From the NCBI GenBank assembly GCA_016081115.2, contig CM071929.1, positions 1,922,001 through 1,986,000 on the forward strand: 64,000 nucleotides of DNA. Reading direction: 5' to 3'. Positions 10,958-22,603 of the stretch are shown here, piece by piece; the stretch's first letter is position 1, and each line of letters begins with the position of its first letter. The notes under the pieces were generated by a model that saw only the letters and a program-made list of their open reading frames with translations, was not told the origin of the DNA and did not search any database. This DNA comes from Rehmannia glutinosa (lineage: Eukaryota; Streptophyta; Magnoliopsida; Lamiales; Orobanchaceae). The position numbers and the translations under genes were made by a program.

Positions 10958-12529
10958 TGTAGGTCCCAAAGAGGTGTGAGTAAGGTTTAGAAGGGGGTTG
11001 AATAAACATTACCAACTTTTCGAATTTAGTCCTTTTAAATAAGTTGAGTTAATTTCACGGCTATGTCTTGATGGACAGCTAAGTTAGTTAACCAAACAGA
11101 GTTAGCCACTCAATGAGACTTCATCGATTTGTTGATAGAATAACTCATTGTTTAGTCTAATACTTAACTTGGTTGTGATGAGATTTTCATTGGAAGACTT
11201 AGCACCCTTGAATTTGGTTTAAGTTGTTTTAACACTTGGTTTTAGCACTTTGTTAAATATCAATTGGATAGCAAATTATCAGCATATATTAAATAATATG
11301 CAGTAAGTAAATCTTTGAAATGTAAATGACACAATAAATTTTATAGAGGTTCGAAGATGGGGTAATTCTTCTAATCCTCTCTTCTCCAACTCCGGAGGAA
11401 TCCACTAAGTATTGATCGAGTACAAAGTGGTTATCACCCGGATACAAGTCTTGATCACCACGGTGACTTGATCCTTTGGGACTCGATCCGGAGATGCCTT
11501 GGTCACACGGTGGCTTCTCGTGACGACTCGGCTTCTTTCTTCACAGCGTTGCCTTGCTACTCTGACTCACTTGCTCTAGCTTCTTGGAATTGATCACGAA
11601 GCCCTCCAATAGCTTGAGACTGGTTCGACCTTGAACCTTTCTACAATCCTCCTTGGAATGTAGACCCCTTTTGATTCTTCAAAAGTTTCCTCTTCAACAG
11701 TATGAAGTTGTCTTTCCTTCACAGCTTGGTGTTGGATTGATTTCCTTCGAAGTTTAGGCTTGAGGATTTGCTTGAATAACTTGAGAATATTTTTGCAGGT
11801 TACAGCTCGAATAATAACTTGAAAGTTCGTGGTTCAGGTATGCAAGGTAACCTCTTCTCAAATTGATTCCTCTGCCTTTTATAGTGCTCTTTCAAAAATC
11901 TGCCCGTTGAAGAGATAGGCTGATTTTCAAAAGACACTAGTGGTCGTTGGCTTGTCTTGTTGCAGTTCTTGAAATTGACATTACCTCGTATTAAATGAAC
12001 CTTGCCTTTTCGAGCGGACACAGTGCGTGCTCCCATTGGTTTATTCCTTTTGCACGCTCCTGGGGTCGAGCACTTTAGAATATTGCGGCATGGAAGTATT
12101 ACTTATTTAAGTAACTTTCTTGACTTCACGTGCAACGGACTCTTTTCGATTGTCTTGACTTGATCATAGTTCCTTAACTTCCCTAGGTGATTTGAGTCGG
12201 CTCCTAATCATTGGAAGACTCATATGTCACTTCAACTTGACTTGGCTGTCTTGAGTTGACTTGATCGACACTTCTCACACAGATTATCATAGTCGCTACT
12301 CCTTCGATCGAGTTCTTGACTTCTCCTCCTTGCCATACTCAGCTGCTTCACAACGGAGTCTTCATTTTAGCCTTCAGTTGACTTCTTGCATATCCAAGCA
12401 TAGCTGACTTGACTCAGTTCGTACATCCCTATCTATTACAATGCAAATTACAAAGAAAATGGGGTGCCAACTTTCTAGTCTAAGTTTTATATGGCATTCA
12501 TCAAAATCTAAACAATAAATTTCCCAACA
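10958..12529 (-). repeat. 5' LTR of the SIRE-type copia element
   Basis: On the minus strand the LTR starts TGTTGGGAAATTTATTG and ends GGGACCTACA, giving canonical TG...CA ends and a length of 1572 bp. The primer-binding site follows at once, which fixes the inner boundary. The outer boundary is fixed by the Helitron coding sequence, which stops exactly at 12530. Long LTRs are usual in this lineage. The partner LTR is outside the window. Confidence 0.88.
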
Positions 12530-13297
12530 ATTTACATTTTTTATCCACCATGCAAGAGTTGTTCAAGTTCTTATCTCCACAAGGTCCATGCATCATATGT
12601 TTTGCAACTAAGTCAAAAAGTTTTGGATACTTTTCTTATCAGGAAGTTCAACGCATACAAACTTATCAAAGCAATTTGGAGTTGTAATTTTGTACTTAGA
12701 CTTCAAAATTATCAACATATGAGCATGAGGTAATCCTCTTTTTTGAAATTCAGTTACATGAACATTTGCAGCTACATCTCCAAATATCTCCTTCTTAAAC
12801 AATTGATCTTTCAAGTCCTGCAATTTTGCTCGAAATACTTTTGATGTCAAATCTGGACGATCTTGAGCTTGCTGCCCATCATACAATTTTTCTTGTATCT
12901 CTTTCCAGTCAGGGTTGCAAGTCATTATAATAAAAAGATCAGGTTTTCTAAATCTTTGTACCAATGATAATGCATCAAGATATCTACGGCGCATATCTCT
13001 TGGGCCTCCAATAAACGATGCCGGGAGAACAATTCTTTTGCCAACTTCACTACCTTTAGTCTCTCCTTTCAAGAAATTATCCATTATTCCTTGATATAGT
13101 TCAGCTTTCATATTACATTGATTTTGTCTGTAATAATCCAATATTGTTGTCTCTAATTTCACATACATATCGATCGCATATTGTTGCAATAGCCTTCCAA
13201 AGAAAAAGAAGTGTAGATTGTCTCGGATTTCTAATTTGTAGCCTATAGCAACTATATTCTCTACATGAGACATTCTTATTACTTTCTCTACCGACAA
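12530..13297 (-). pseudogene. Helitron Rep (HUH endonuclease) exon
   Basis: This exon carries the rolling-circle nuclease core. GRLLQQYAIDMYVKLE leads into KRIVLPASFIGGPRDM and FIIMTCNPDWKEIQ. VTEFQKRGLPHAHMLI then gives the two metal-binding histidines of the HUH motif (H-A-H). After a one-base loss in a T-run (12631-12634 on the plus strand) the conserved HMMHGPCGDKN and SCMVDKKCK follow, up to base 12530. The tyrosine pair and the helicase domains come later in the family and are cut off here. The protein would nick and join DNA ends for rolling-circle transposition. Confidence 0.9.
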
Positions 13298-13617
13298 CTA
13301 CAATTTAAAAATAAACAAAATTAAAAATATATATGTTATAAATATTAATATATTGGTTTCAAAATAAATATTATAAATCTCGATAAGTGCATATTGATTC
13401 TTCGAATTGTCTTTAGTTTAGATACGTCAGCAATAATAACATTCTACACTAAAAACATAATTTAATTCAAAAAATAAAATTGTACATAAAAATTTCAATA
13501 TATTTATAAATTATAAAATAATAACTAATTTACATATTTATCTAATTAATGTATTAAATATTAATCAGTGTTTAATATCAATATAGTATGCCTTATAATT
13601 TAAAGAAAAATATTATA

Positions 13618-13753
13618 TTTTCTTTTAATAAATTGGGAGTAGTTGTTGGAGGGGAGGAGATAAATTTCAAAAAAATTGAAGGATACAGGTTTCAAACCCT
13701 GAGGAACACCCTTACAAAAGGTGAGCTATAACACTTGAGCTACAAACTCGTGG
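13618..13753 (-). mobile_element. tRNA-derived SINE, older copy, in a Helitron intron
   Basis: On the minus strand this unit aligns along its length with the SINE at 21096-21228: same CCACGAG start, box A-like TAGCTCAAGTGT at 13742-13731, box B-like GGTTTGAAACC at 13698-13688, and the same T-rich 3' end. The boxes have more changes, so it is probably older. Possible flanking duplications are 13606-13615 and 13756-13765 (aaaaatatta and aaaaatacta, one mismatch). It lies in the intron before the Rep exon. Confidence 0.75.
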
Positions 13754-16124
13754 TAAAAAATACTACATCTAATAGGCTAGATTTTCTTTTTAAATATAAA
13801 AACTCGTGAATTTTTACATATAATAAGACTAAACATATATTTTTACTTAAAAGTGCAAACTTCAAAAAATACTCAACTAACCTAACTTCACATACACTGG
13901 ATGATAAAAAATTACATTGTTATTATTTAAAAGAAAATATAAACGTAATATGTTGTAGATATTATATATTTCAATTATTGTTTTAAGTTGTAGGTTTCGT
14001 TTGAAAGAGCGAGAGATAAAAAGGAAAAAAATTGTGAGTAAGAGACGAAACTATGTACGTGCGTTCTTTGCATTAGATATTCTTTCTTCTTGTTTTATTT
14101 GCCGTCAATAATAAATGAAAAATATTTAAATAAATAGCCACGTTAAAAAAAATAACAATTAATTCTAATGAGAATAAGAATTGATTGTATGCAAAACTAT
14201 ATCTAACTGGTAAAAGTGAAGACCTTATAAAGAACATTTTATCAATAAAATTGGAACTGATGTTTAAACATTAATATAGTAATTGTAATATATATTGCAA
14301 CAAATCTCAATAAATACATGCATGATATTTTTGAAGTTATCTTAAACTTTTGATTAAATACATACCTTCTTGCTCTTGAGAAAGTATATCATCTGCAGAA
14401 GAAAACCTTGATGTTGTTGTAGAGGCATCAACAGTAGTTCGATTATACACTAAAAATACAATTTATTTGAAAAATAAAAAATAGAGCATGGTTACAACAA
14501 TATTTTAATTTTATAACTAATAATTATTTAATTCACATATTTATTTAAAGAGAAGACGTGTCGGGTATTAATAATTCTAGAATATTAATATAGCATGCCT
14601 TACAATTTCAACAAAAATCTTGTGTATTTATAGCCGTCATTTTATTTCCTTAACCTATTGAATACATACATAAAATAAAAGTGTAGAAAATAATAGATAT
14701 TGACATAACCTAACCAAAGATGAATATAGAAGAAGATTACTTCATTTATAAAAAATATTCATTGTTCCTGAAATGAAAAATATTTTTAATTTCAATACAT
14801 AATCATGAACATAAATTCAAATGTTATGTACCTTCTTCTCCCCTTATACTACTTTCACCAATCGTATCATGAGCTGATATAGTGGATCTGTTGGTTGCAA
14901 GCTTTCTTATATTTTGATGTCATCCCGTCTCACCTCTTGGAAAAAGAAGCGGATATTGCAAAGGGTCGTAACATCCATAAAAATATTTTATTATATGCAT
15001 GTCTCCAGAATATGCATGGACTACAATGTCTCTTTCAAATGGTATATTAACTTTATTTCCTTCAACCCATATGGTTGCAACTTGATCAGATGTTGGAGAA
15101 CTGTACACTCGTTGATCTAATTTCACATCTTTTGAAATATGGAGTTGAACATCATCCATTGAAGGATACTCTTTTAGTCTTCTGAAAACCTTTGCATATG
15201 GGTTTTCTTCTAGGACTTTATGAGTTTCTTCACAAGAACCCGGATAAACTCGAGTTTTCCAAAGTATTTTCATTCTATTCCCAACCTCATTTTCTGCTTC
15301 CAAAAAATACAATTGAAAATGTTCAGGGCCATCTTCCTTTGGTATTAATCCTGGAAGGTTATGATACACCATTCCTTGTGCTCGAAAAGTATAAACTCCT
15401 CGCCTTGAAGATGCAAGTTCTTTATCTAATTTCACTAAAAAAGAATATACAATTGAATGGACGAATATTTTTTCGAAAATGAATGGCCTCATCAGACTGA
15501 GAAGTAAACAAATCATATAATTCATCCGGAACTTGAATAGTTGCAAGTTTAATTTTTTCATTATCACAGCAAAATGTCGGAGGCTCATACTCAAATCTTA
15601 CAGCACCACAATGTATGCAATTAGACATTTTTTTCAACTCACGTTTCTCCAAACAAACAGGTTCATAAATTATTGAACCTAAATTAAAAAAATATAATGT
15701 AGGTTTTAGCAACGTAAAAAAATTATTCAATATATTGCACTAAAAAATTTGAATCACCAACCTTCTGCCTCACAAGGAATTTGCTCTGCAAGAAGGCATG
15801 TAGCATTAGAATTCCGTTGCTTCCTATGCTTCTTGACTCTGTCTATATATTCTTGTCTCTGTTTGGCATTGAGATCAGCGTACCTTCTTTTCATCCTTTC
15901 ACGTTGTCTTTGTCGATAGACATCTGCCACTATAATATCCAATTTATAAGTTTTGTAATGAAAGTATTATATATGTATCTTGAATACGTAAAATATAAAA
16001 AGAATCTGTCAAAAATTTTAACAGTTAAAGAAATTAAAATTAAAAGTGAACCAACTTTACCTGATGATAAATTTGTTATTTGTCCTTGATTCATTTGTAT
16101 ATTCTAGAAAATTTTGGACGTGAG

Positions 16125-16370
16125 TTATTGGAAAATCCTGCTCGCAAATTGAAAAATCAGTCACTTGGTTAGTGTTAAGATTTTATATGATTCCTTGAAG
16201 TTAAAATATATTTAATAAAGTATAAAAAATAAATAATACAAGAATAAATCTAAAAGTGGATCATGTAAGGCATAGTCCTGCTATAGGAGCGAAAAATCAA
16301 TCACTTGGTTAATAATGTTAAGCTTTTTGTATAGTTCGTTGGAGTTAGAATACCTTTTAAAGAAGTAAAT
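16125..16370. repeat. Imperfect direct repeat upstream of the Helitron gene
   Basis: Two blocks share the order 'aaaaatca.tcacttggtta', then a short spacer, then 'tgttaag.ttttt' and 'ttggagtta' motifs (about 16125-16215 and 16262-16365). The block could be a subterminal or promoter duplication of the Helitron. No function is evident. Confidence 0.45.
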
Positions 16371-16455
16371 AATTTAGTAAGATACATGTGACTATTCTAA
16401 ACATAAATAAAACTCAATCTATGAATTCTTAATAATTTAGTGATAGAATGATTTA

Positions 16456-16686
16456 TTGACTGGGTTGAATTCATATGTTGATGTTACGACAAAGCATAAT
16501 CTGGTTGGATTTGTGACATTAGGAGATAATTTTTTGAAGGCTCTTATCTCTAGAGTTAATTCTGACCATATTGCTAATGTGGGAAAAAATGAGGATGCTT
16601 TGAAATACTATTTTACTGCATATACCTTAATTAACCCTTTGCGTCATATAGTTGGCAAAATTGAGTTGAATACACTAAAAAGGTAA
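16456..16686 (+). other. Unrecognised 76-codon open frame
   Basis: The frame starts LNSYVDVTTKHNLVGF and contains KNEDALKYYFTAY. Its composition looks more protein-like than the surrounding AT-rich DNA, but I cannot place it in a family. No splice partner was identified. It may be a captured gene fragment in or next to the Helitron, or chance. Confidence 0.2.
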
Positions 16687-18317
16687 ACAAAAAATAAAAT
16701 AGGAAAGCACTATAGTGTAATGCAGTTGGTTTGACTTATATTTTTATAAATATAAGTAAATAGTGTTGTGGCGAGAATTGGAAATCACTCTTCACATATG
16801 CACAATAAATTGGGCACGCCTTTTTAATAGGAGAAAAATCGTGTTTCACAACTAAGAGTTGCTATTGACATCAGATAATGAACCTGGACTGGAATTCTCA
16901 ATATACAGCCACTACCATAATATCCGTACTACAAATTAAAATTTCATATATGGGCGTCAAAGCTGCTTGCTTAAATGCACGAATAATGCACTAAAAATTA
17001 AAAACAAAAGTCACGCTAATACTTGGATATTTTTAACAGATTAAATGTAACCCAAACAAATCATATCCTATATACTACAAATTCCCAAAAAAGTATCCAC
17101 TTAGTATGTCGGCTGACCTCTATAGCCCAACTTAATTAAACGAAAAAAATTGAAAAATGGAATAAAATCATGCGCACGTCTGAATCCTAGTCACCGATGC
17201 CCATTATTTAACTAAAAATTCATTTCTCTCTCTAACAAAAATTCTCTTTCAAAAAACTCGTTAGTGCAGCAACAAGAATTGCAGAAATTAGTCCCTATGT
17301 CTAGCCAATAGAAAATGAGGATGTATGCTATGTAGACTATTCTATTAGAGCCTATATATATGATGACCACTGTGTAGTATGAAAATATAATTTAAGCAAT
17401 CATTTGAATATAAGATAAATACTGTTACATTGATCTTCTTTATTATTCTGTGTTGCTTCCATTAATGTCTGCCAATATTTTACATTACTTTTATTAATTT
17501 TATGGGGGATCAAATTATGAGAAAGATATGTAAATCACTCTTCAGATATGTAAATTAAAGAATAGTATAATTTGGCCAAACATTTAGTTTTTGTGGGGGA
17601 TCAAATTATGAGCTATTCATTACTCTTTAAATGTGCAGATCATTTGTATTGGACGAAAAAGGGAAAAAATACAAATTGTTGACGGTAAGGATTTCACCAA
17701 GTAGATACCAATTAAACAACACATATATATAGATTTGTTGGGATAGTGAAAGAGACGTGAACTCACGTTTTCGATTTCTTTATATGTCGTGATGGTATTC
17801 CTTGTCTTTTCTAACTGCTGGTGCCGGAGTGGATTTCTTCCAAAAACAAAACGTGGCCTGTTACAATTACGCTTGTTTCTTCACCCTTGTAGCAGACCAC
17901 TTTTTTTTCTGTACTTGGATAGTAACTGATAATTTTTTTTTGTAACCGAAAGGAAGGAAATGTATTCTCCAATTCTGAGATTGGATCCTTCTCTTTTCAT
18001 TAACTAAGGTGTAGAATCACTGAAGCATGTTAATGAAATTAATTGTTGTGGTGTTTGTACAAATGGTAAAAAGGTGTGTCTATTGGAATGGACAAATATT
18101 AGAACCGTGAGTGTCTTGTATCCACCAAGGGTTGTTTCAAATTTCAATTAAAAGCTGTAGGTTTTTTAGTTTGACTTTTGAAGACAGACACTCTATTCTC
18201 CAATTCAAATGAACCGTTTCGATTTCATTATCTACCTCATTAATCATTAATACACCAATTCTGATGTACCATTTCTTTAATAATTAATTGTAATTATTAA
18301 TTTGATAAAATGGGGCA
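16687..18317. other. AT-rich intergenic DNA
   Basis: No coding frame is supported. An 18-bp exact repeat (gggggatcaaattatgag) occurs at 17504-17521 and 17595-17612, with a related block near 16780, so the region is probably an old unclassified repeat. Confidence 0.5.
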
Positions 18318-18369
18318 GGGATATTTTAGTCACTGCGATTTTAGGGATATTTTAGTCACTGCGATTTTT
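18318..18369. repeat. Tandem duplication of 26 bp
   Basis: The unit beginning gggatattttagtcactg occurs twice head to tail, with a one-base length difference at the end of the second copy. Confidence 0.85.
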
Positions 18370-18394
18370 AGCATAAACATTCAGACTTTTAAAA

Positions 18395-18422
18395 GGATAT
18401 AGATATAGATATAGATATAGAT

Positions 18423-18465
<43 letters not shown>

Positions 18466-18476
18466 TAGATATAGAT
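18395..18476. repeat. Compound (GATATA)n/(GATA)n microsatellite
   Basis: About five hexamers GATATA, then roughly ten tetramers GATA, then GATATA units again. Both reading directions give spurious long frames here. Confidence 0.95.
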
Positions 18477-18980
18477 TAGGAAGCTCCTTCCCTTTGTTAA
18501 ACAGCCAATATGGGACAAAATTCCCTTCTTTTTTGACACAAAACCAACAATGAAACCCCAAGTACACATCCAATCGGGAAATTGATCTTTTTTGTCAAAA
18601 GTGTGGGATTTTTCTCACCATCAATTATGAAGAACGTGCATTATTATATTAAATATGCTTTTTTGTATTAGTTATGGTTTTATTTAACCAAAGTGTGCTA
18701 CACACTTAACAGAAATAAAACTCTAAGGTATTTTGGGCAAATTTTAAATGATCAAACTTTTTAAAATGGAAGAAAGTAAGAAACTATGAATTAGTCAGAG
18801 CATAAACAAATTTTCCTGACAGGAACCAAAATGATGAAGATATAATAAGGAATAATTATGTCATTGTACAGACAACGCATTGCACGTTTAATAGTTAAAT
18901 AAATAAATTAAGTATTTTTATATAACAAAACCGATAACTGGGTAGGCATTCGCTCATTGAAAAGCTAAAAGTCAAGTCCT

Positions 18981-18982
<2 letters not shown>

Positions 18983-19014
<32 letters not shown>
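18983..19014. repeat. (AT)n microsatellite
   Basis: Uninterrupted AT dinucleotides of about 32 bp. Confidence 0.95.
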
Positions 19015-19017
<3 letters not shown>

Positions 19018-19234
19018 ATTGTGAACGAATATATCATTCATGATCTTCTAACAAAGACACTTTAAAGATTACGCCCACTATTAATCAATGATATGATTTA
19101 ATGGATAAAAAATATATTAAAATATTAATTTAATCAATATAAGGGTAGTAGGGTAAAATAACATAACAAGTTAGTTACAAAAATGGAATCAAATATCTTT
19201 TCTCTCATACATCTCTCAATTTCCCCAATATCAC

Positions 19235-19235
<1 letters not shown>

Positions 19236-19281
<46 letters not shown>
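19236..19281. repeat. (CT)n microsatellite
   Basis: Uninterrupted CT dinucleotides of about 46 bp. Confidence 0.95.
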
Positions 19282-19284
<3 letters not shown>

Positions 19285-19299
19285 CATTAGCGCAAATAA

Positions 19300-20081
19300 A
19301 GAAAAGCGTGAATAACTCGAAAATTACAGGTTCATGAAAATTACGAGAAAAACAAGAAAAATCGGTGCAATATTACAGAGAAAAACGAACAAGTGAGTTC
19401 GAAAACTAAATATGCAACAAAACTCAACTAAATATGCATTATCGAAAACTATCTATGCGGCGTAAAAAAACTAATATATAGTACAAGTATATCCGATTAT
19501 ACGGGACGTCATAAACTATGCAACAAAATCAACTAACTATGTATTATCTAGAAACTATCTATGCATTGTGGAATAACTAAATATGCGAGACATTATGTAA
19601 CATCCCATTTTTATAATTTCCAAAAGCGACATCCCATTTTCATAACTAAATATACATTATATTGAACTTATTTATGCGGTGTAGTATAACTACATACGCA
19701 AAGACGTTGTATTCAATTATGTCTTGTTTTAGTAAAAGCGAGTGCCAACAAAATAACTAAATATGCATTATTTGATGTCTAATTATGCGAGAGAATAACT
19801 CTAACTATCTTTGTAAAATAAAAATATTTGGAAAAAAACAGGTTCCTTAAATTCCGCCACAAAATCGTGAGAGTCAATTTGACCCATAAAATCTGGGACC
19901 ACTAATTTGAATTAAAAATTACAATCTTTACCCTTAAAATCAGCGAAAATTATGAAATAATTAAAAAAACTGAATTAATCACGTCCCTTTACTTTTTAAG
20001 ATCAATGGGTAAGATGAGTCCACACTGTCTCACCTAGGGAGGGTGGTCTCATTTGAACCAAATCCTATATATATATATATA
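19300..20081. repeat. Unclassified repeat with recurring 'aactaaatatgcat' motif
   Basis: Variants of aactaaatatgcattat and aactatctatgcg recur irregularly from about 19405 to 19800. The block ends with a gggtggtctcatttgaac motif and an AT run, a pattern I have seen in plant DNA transposons of uncertain class. There is no coding potential. It directly abuts the non-autonomous Helitron that begins at 20082. Confidence 0.45.
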
Positions 20082-20946
20082 CTAGAACAACACCCGTGTG
20101 TTACACGGATTTGGCAAAAAATAAAAATTGTGTTGCAACTCTGATAGTTGTAAGAGATCCAAAATAATAATTAAAAATACTAAAAAAGAAATTCAAAATT
20201 TAGAAGAGTTCCATACAATCGTTAACTTCAAATTCCAAAAAACTTCTTTGTAAACTACATTATTTGTTCTATTTGAAAGTGTAACATCTTCGTCACAACA
20301 ACGAATTTTCAAGCAAATATTAGTTTTAAATGGTTGAAAGAGTGCAATTTCCATCTTTGAGTGTTTTTCGGAAAGGAAAAAATCTCAATAAAATTATTTG
20401 TTTGTGCTAATTTCAAATACTTGGTATTTGTAGTTTGCTTTTGCACAAAAGCTAATAAATTAGTTATGGTAAAAGTAATAAATCCTTGACATGCTTAAAA
20501 AAATATTTAATATAATTGGTATACCCCCGTGAATGATTTAAATCACAATAAAAGTATAATAAGTATTAGAGATAATAATTCAAATTATATCTTTGGTTTT
20601 TATATCATAATAATATTTAAATCAGAATTAATTTGCAAACTCAAAAATAACTTCCTAATTTTATATCCTTGATTTTTGGGATTATTTAATTTGTTGATTA
20701 AATGTTTGATTGTATTTTAATAGTTATATATGGAAATAGGAAATTTAATTTAAGTTGATGATAAATTAATAGCAAATTGATATAGTAAATCAATTTATAA
20801 TTGGAAGAATAAGGTGGTGACATGGTGTGCCACGTGGCTAAATATGAAGGTGACACATGGATTTGGAAGAATAAGGTGTTGACACGTGTACCAAATTGCT
20901 CAGGTGAAGACATGTGGCAGCTTGTTTTTTCTTTTAGTATATAGGG
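20082..20946 (-). mobile_element. Non-autonomous Helitron, 865 bp
   Basis: Read on the minus strand, the 3' end is CTAG (20085-20082) followed by T. It is preceded by a perfect 6-bp hairpin CCGTGT/ACACGG with a 3-nt loop (20108-20094). The 5' end is CCCTATATACTAAAAG next to A (20947); Helitrons usually start TC, so the first base has probably mutated. The element lies between A and T, the Helitron target rule. It has no coding capacity. The same end structures occur at 55940-56530, so they form one family. Confidence 0.75.
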
Positions 20947-21080
20947 TTGATATATATAATAACTAAGTTACTTATAAATACTAATCAAAAAAATTCCCGA
21001 CTAAAACACCTTTCTAGAATTAGTAAAATATAATTAATTTTGTTAATTAGTAAATTAATTTTCGAAAATCTATATGTATA

Positions 21081-21095
21081 TATAATAATAAAGCA
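21081..21095. repeat. Target-site duplication of SINE (left)
   Basis: tataataataaagca; an identical 15-mer lies at 21229-21243. Confidence 0.93.
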
Positions 21096-21228
21096 CCACG
21101 AGTTTGTAGCTCAAGTGGTATCACTCATCCTTTGTAGGGGTGTTGACCAGGGTTCGAACCCTGTATCTTTCAGTTTCTTTGAAATCTATCCACTTCTCTC
21201 CAACCACTAATCTCAACTTATTAAAAAA
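21096..21228 (+). mobile_element. tRNA-derived SINE with perfect 15-bp target duplication
   Basis: The 133-bp body has an internal RNA polymerase III promoter: box A TAGCTCAAGTGG at 21107-21118 and box B GGTTCGAACC at 21151-21160, 32 nt apart, as in tRNA-derived SINEs. It ends in a TTAAAAAA tail. Identical 15-mers flank it, which defines both ends and indicates target-primed reverse transcription by a partner LINE. It has no ORF. The head is tRNA-like, but the gap between boxes and the lack of a cloverleaf exclude a functional tRNA gene. Confidence 0.92.
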
Positions 21229-21243
21229 TATAATAATAAAGCA
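21229..21243. repeat. Target-site duplication of SINE (right)
   Basis: Identical to 21081-21095. Confidence 0.93.
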
Positions 21244-22190
21244 TTATATAAAAATAAGCTTTTCAAATCTGTGTGTATAATGCAATAATTATTATTTTTT
21301 TTATTTTTTTTGTGTAAAATTTAATGATGTTTTTATTTTTTTATCTCTTTTTTATGTATAATATATCAAATTAATCATCTTTTCATATCATCAGTTTGAC
21401 ATCCATATTATATATATATATATATATATAACAACAAATAAGGATAAAAAAATATAAAATATGATATATATTTACTAAAAATCTTATTTTGTAATGGACT
21501 ACAATAAATATACTGCGAGACCCCACTTTCGGATAACCACGTAAATTAATGAAGATTGTTTTAGTATAAAGTTTTTATTTGTTCCTTATTGTTTTTGTGT
21601 AATATTTTAAGTTCGAGGTTACTATTGCAATATTTTTTATTTTACAGATTCAACTTAGTTTAGTAATTTTCGTTTTGTACTAGGATTAATTGTTCACAAT
21701 TTTGATTGGGTGAATCCTAATATATTTGGACGATTTAAGTAGGGTTTTAAAGCGATTAGTAATAACTGAGACTCTTAGAAATTACTTTCTTAAGAATTAA
21801 TTGGAAAATTATTGAATAGGGAAAATTTTATTTAGTTGTCAACAATAACATTAGATGTGAAATTATTTAATTGTTAAGATGGATTCATTTGAACTAAAAT
21901 TAATTAAATTAGCATTAGATAATTAGAGTTGTAGCTATGTTGGCCCAATTGTTAGAATTTTAGTTTCATCATTAGGTACCTTAACCCATTTAAAGGATTT
22001 TTTTCGAGCACTTAAGCTATTAATGGAAGCCTAAAAAGGGGATGTATGGATGTGTTTCCAAGTCCAATTTCCAGTTTCTAGTGTTGGAAAATGAATTTTC
22101 AAACTTTATTGATTTTCGTATGAGAATTGAGAATATGTTTGGTTTGTTGTCTGAATTTCTATTTAGAAATAAAAATATGTTTGGTTATAG
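21244..22190. other. AT-rich intergenic DNA
   Basis: No gene is supported. An (AT)n tract lies at about 21408-21430. Confidence 0.6.
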
Positions 22191-22286
22191 TATTTTTGAC
22201 ATAGATTTGCGTGATTGTAGTGTATTTTTGACATCGTTTTGCGTGATTGTAATATATTTTCACATAGATTTGCGTGATTTTGGTGA
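22191..22286. repeat. Three tandem copies of a 32-bp unit
   Basis: Copies start at 22191, 22223 and 22255. Each begins tattttt-gaca and contains ttgcgtgatt. The third is the most diverged. Open frames across it are by-products of the repeat. Confidence 0.85.
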
Positions 22287-22503
22287 AAACTTGTTTGGTT
22301 GTATTTTCAAAAGAATCTTTCCATAAAAAAATGAAAACTGAAAATGACTTTATTTCTATTGAGAATTTCTTAAACAAACATAAATTCATTTTTTTGTAAT
22401 AGTTGGAAATTAAAAAATTAGATTTGTAAACAATTCCATACATAACCAAGACTCTAGCCCATTCATTTTTCAGCAGCTAATAGGGTTGGCGTAACCCATA
22501 ACC

Positions 22504-22603
22504 NNNNNNNNNNNNNNNNNNNNNNNNNNNNNNNNNNNNNNNNNNNNNNNNNNNNNNNNNNNNNNNNNNNNNNNNNNNNNNNNNNNNNNNNNNNNNNNNN
22601 NNN
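22504..22603. other. Assembly gap of 100 N
   Basis: Exactly 100 undetermined bases, probably a placeholder length. Order and distance across it are uncertain. Confidence 0.99.

Larger units (their letters stand above)
1..12529 (-). mobile_element. SIRE/Maximus-type Ty1/copia LTR retrotransposon, 3' LTR outside window
   Basis: Read on the minus strand the order is 5' LTR (12529-10958), primer-binding site, gag (10829-9157), protease (8428), integrase (8119-6700), reverse transcriptase (6752-5748), RNase H (to about 5330) and a long extra ORF (4776 to about 120). PR-INT-RT-RH is the copia order. The long LTR, the coiled-coil gag tail and the extra 3' ORF are typical of the SIRE/Maximus lineage. 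The 3' LTR must lie left of base 1, so neither target duplication nor LTR divergence can be measured here. Most frames carry stops or frameshifts, so the copy is probably inactive, although the RT frame is open for 334 codons. It sits inside a Helitron Rep gene. Confidence 0.93.
12530..16094 (-). mobile_element. Autonomous Helitron Rep-helicase gene, cut by the copia insertion
   Basis: Five exons with GT-AG introns can be traced on the minus strand. They are 16094-16061 (MNQGQITNLSS), 15929-15762 (basic RQRERMKRRYADLNAK), 15678-14832 (zinc-binding CIHCGAV...FCC, then the Helitron_like_N region FRAQGMVYHNLPGLIP and PLQYPLLFPRGETG), 14449-14366 and 13297-12530. The last exon holds the HUH nuclease core and then stops at the copia LTR. 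The helicase half must lie beyond the copia element, outside the window. A stop replaces the Trp expected after GETG (near 14918), and there are frameshifts near 15455, 13200 and 12632. Helitron termini could not be assigned. Confidence 0.88.

Noticed and set aside
18352..18573. 73- and 62-codon minus-strand frames
   Set aside because: They are translations of the GATA microsatellite (YLSIYLSI repeats).
21096..21228. A tRNA gene
   Set aside because: A and B boxes are present but no cloverleaf can be formed, and 15-bp target duplications show it is a SINE.
22042..22449. 94- and 96-codon frames on opposite strands
   Set aside because: Both cover the 3 x 32-bp tandem repeat in AT-rich DNA.
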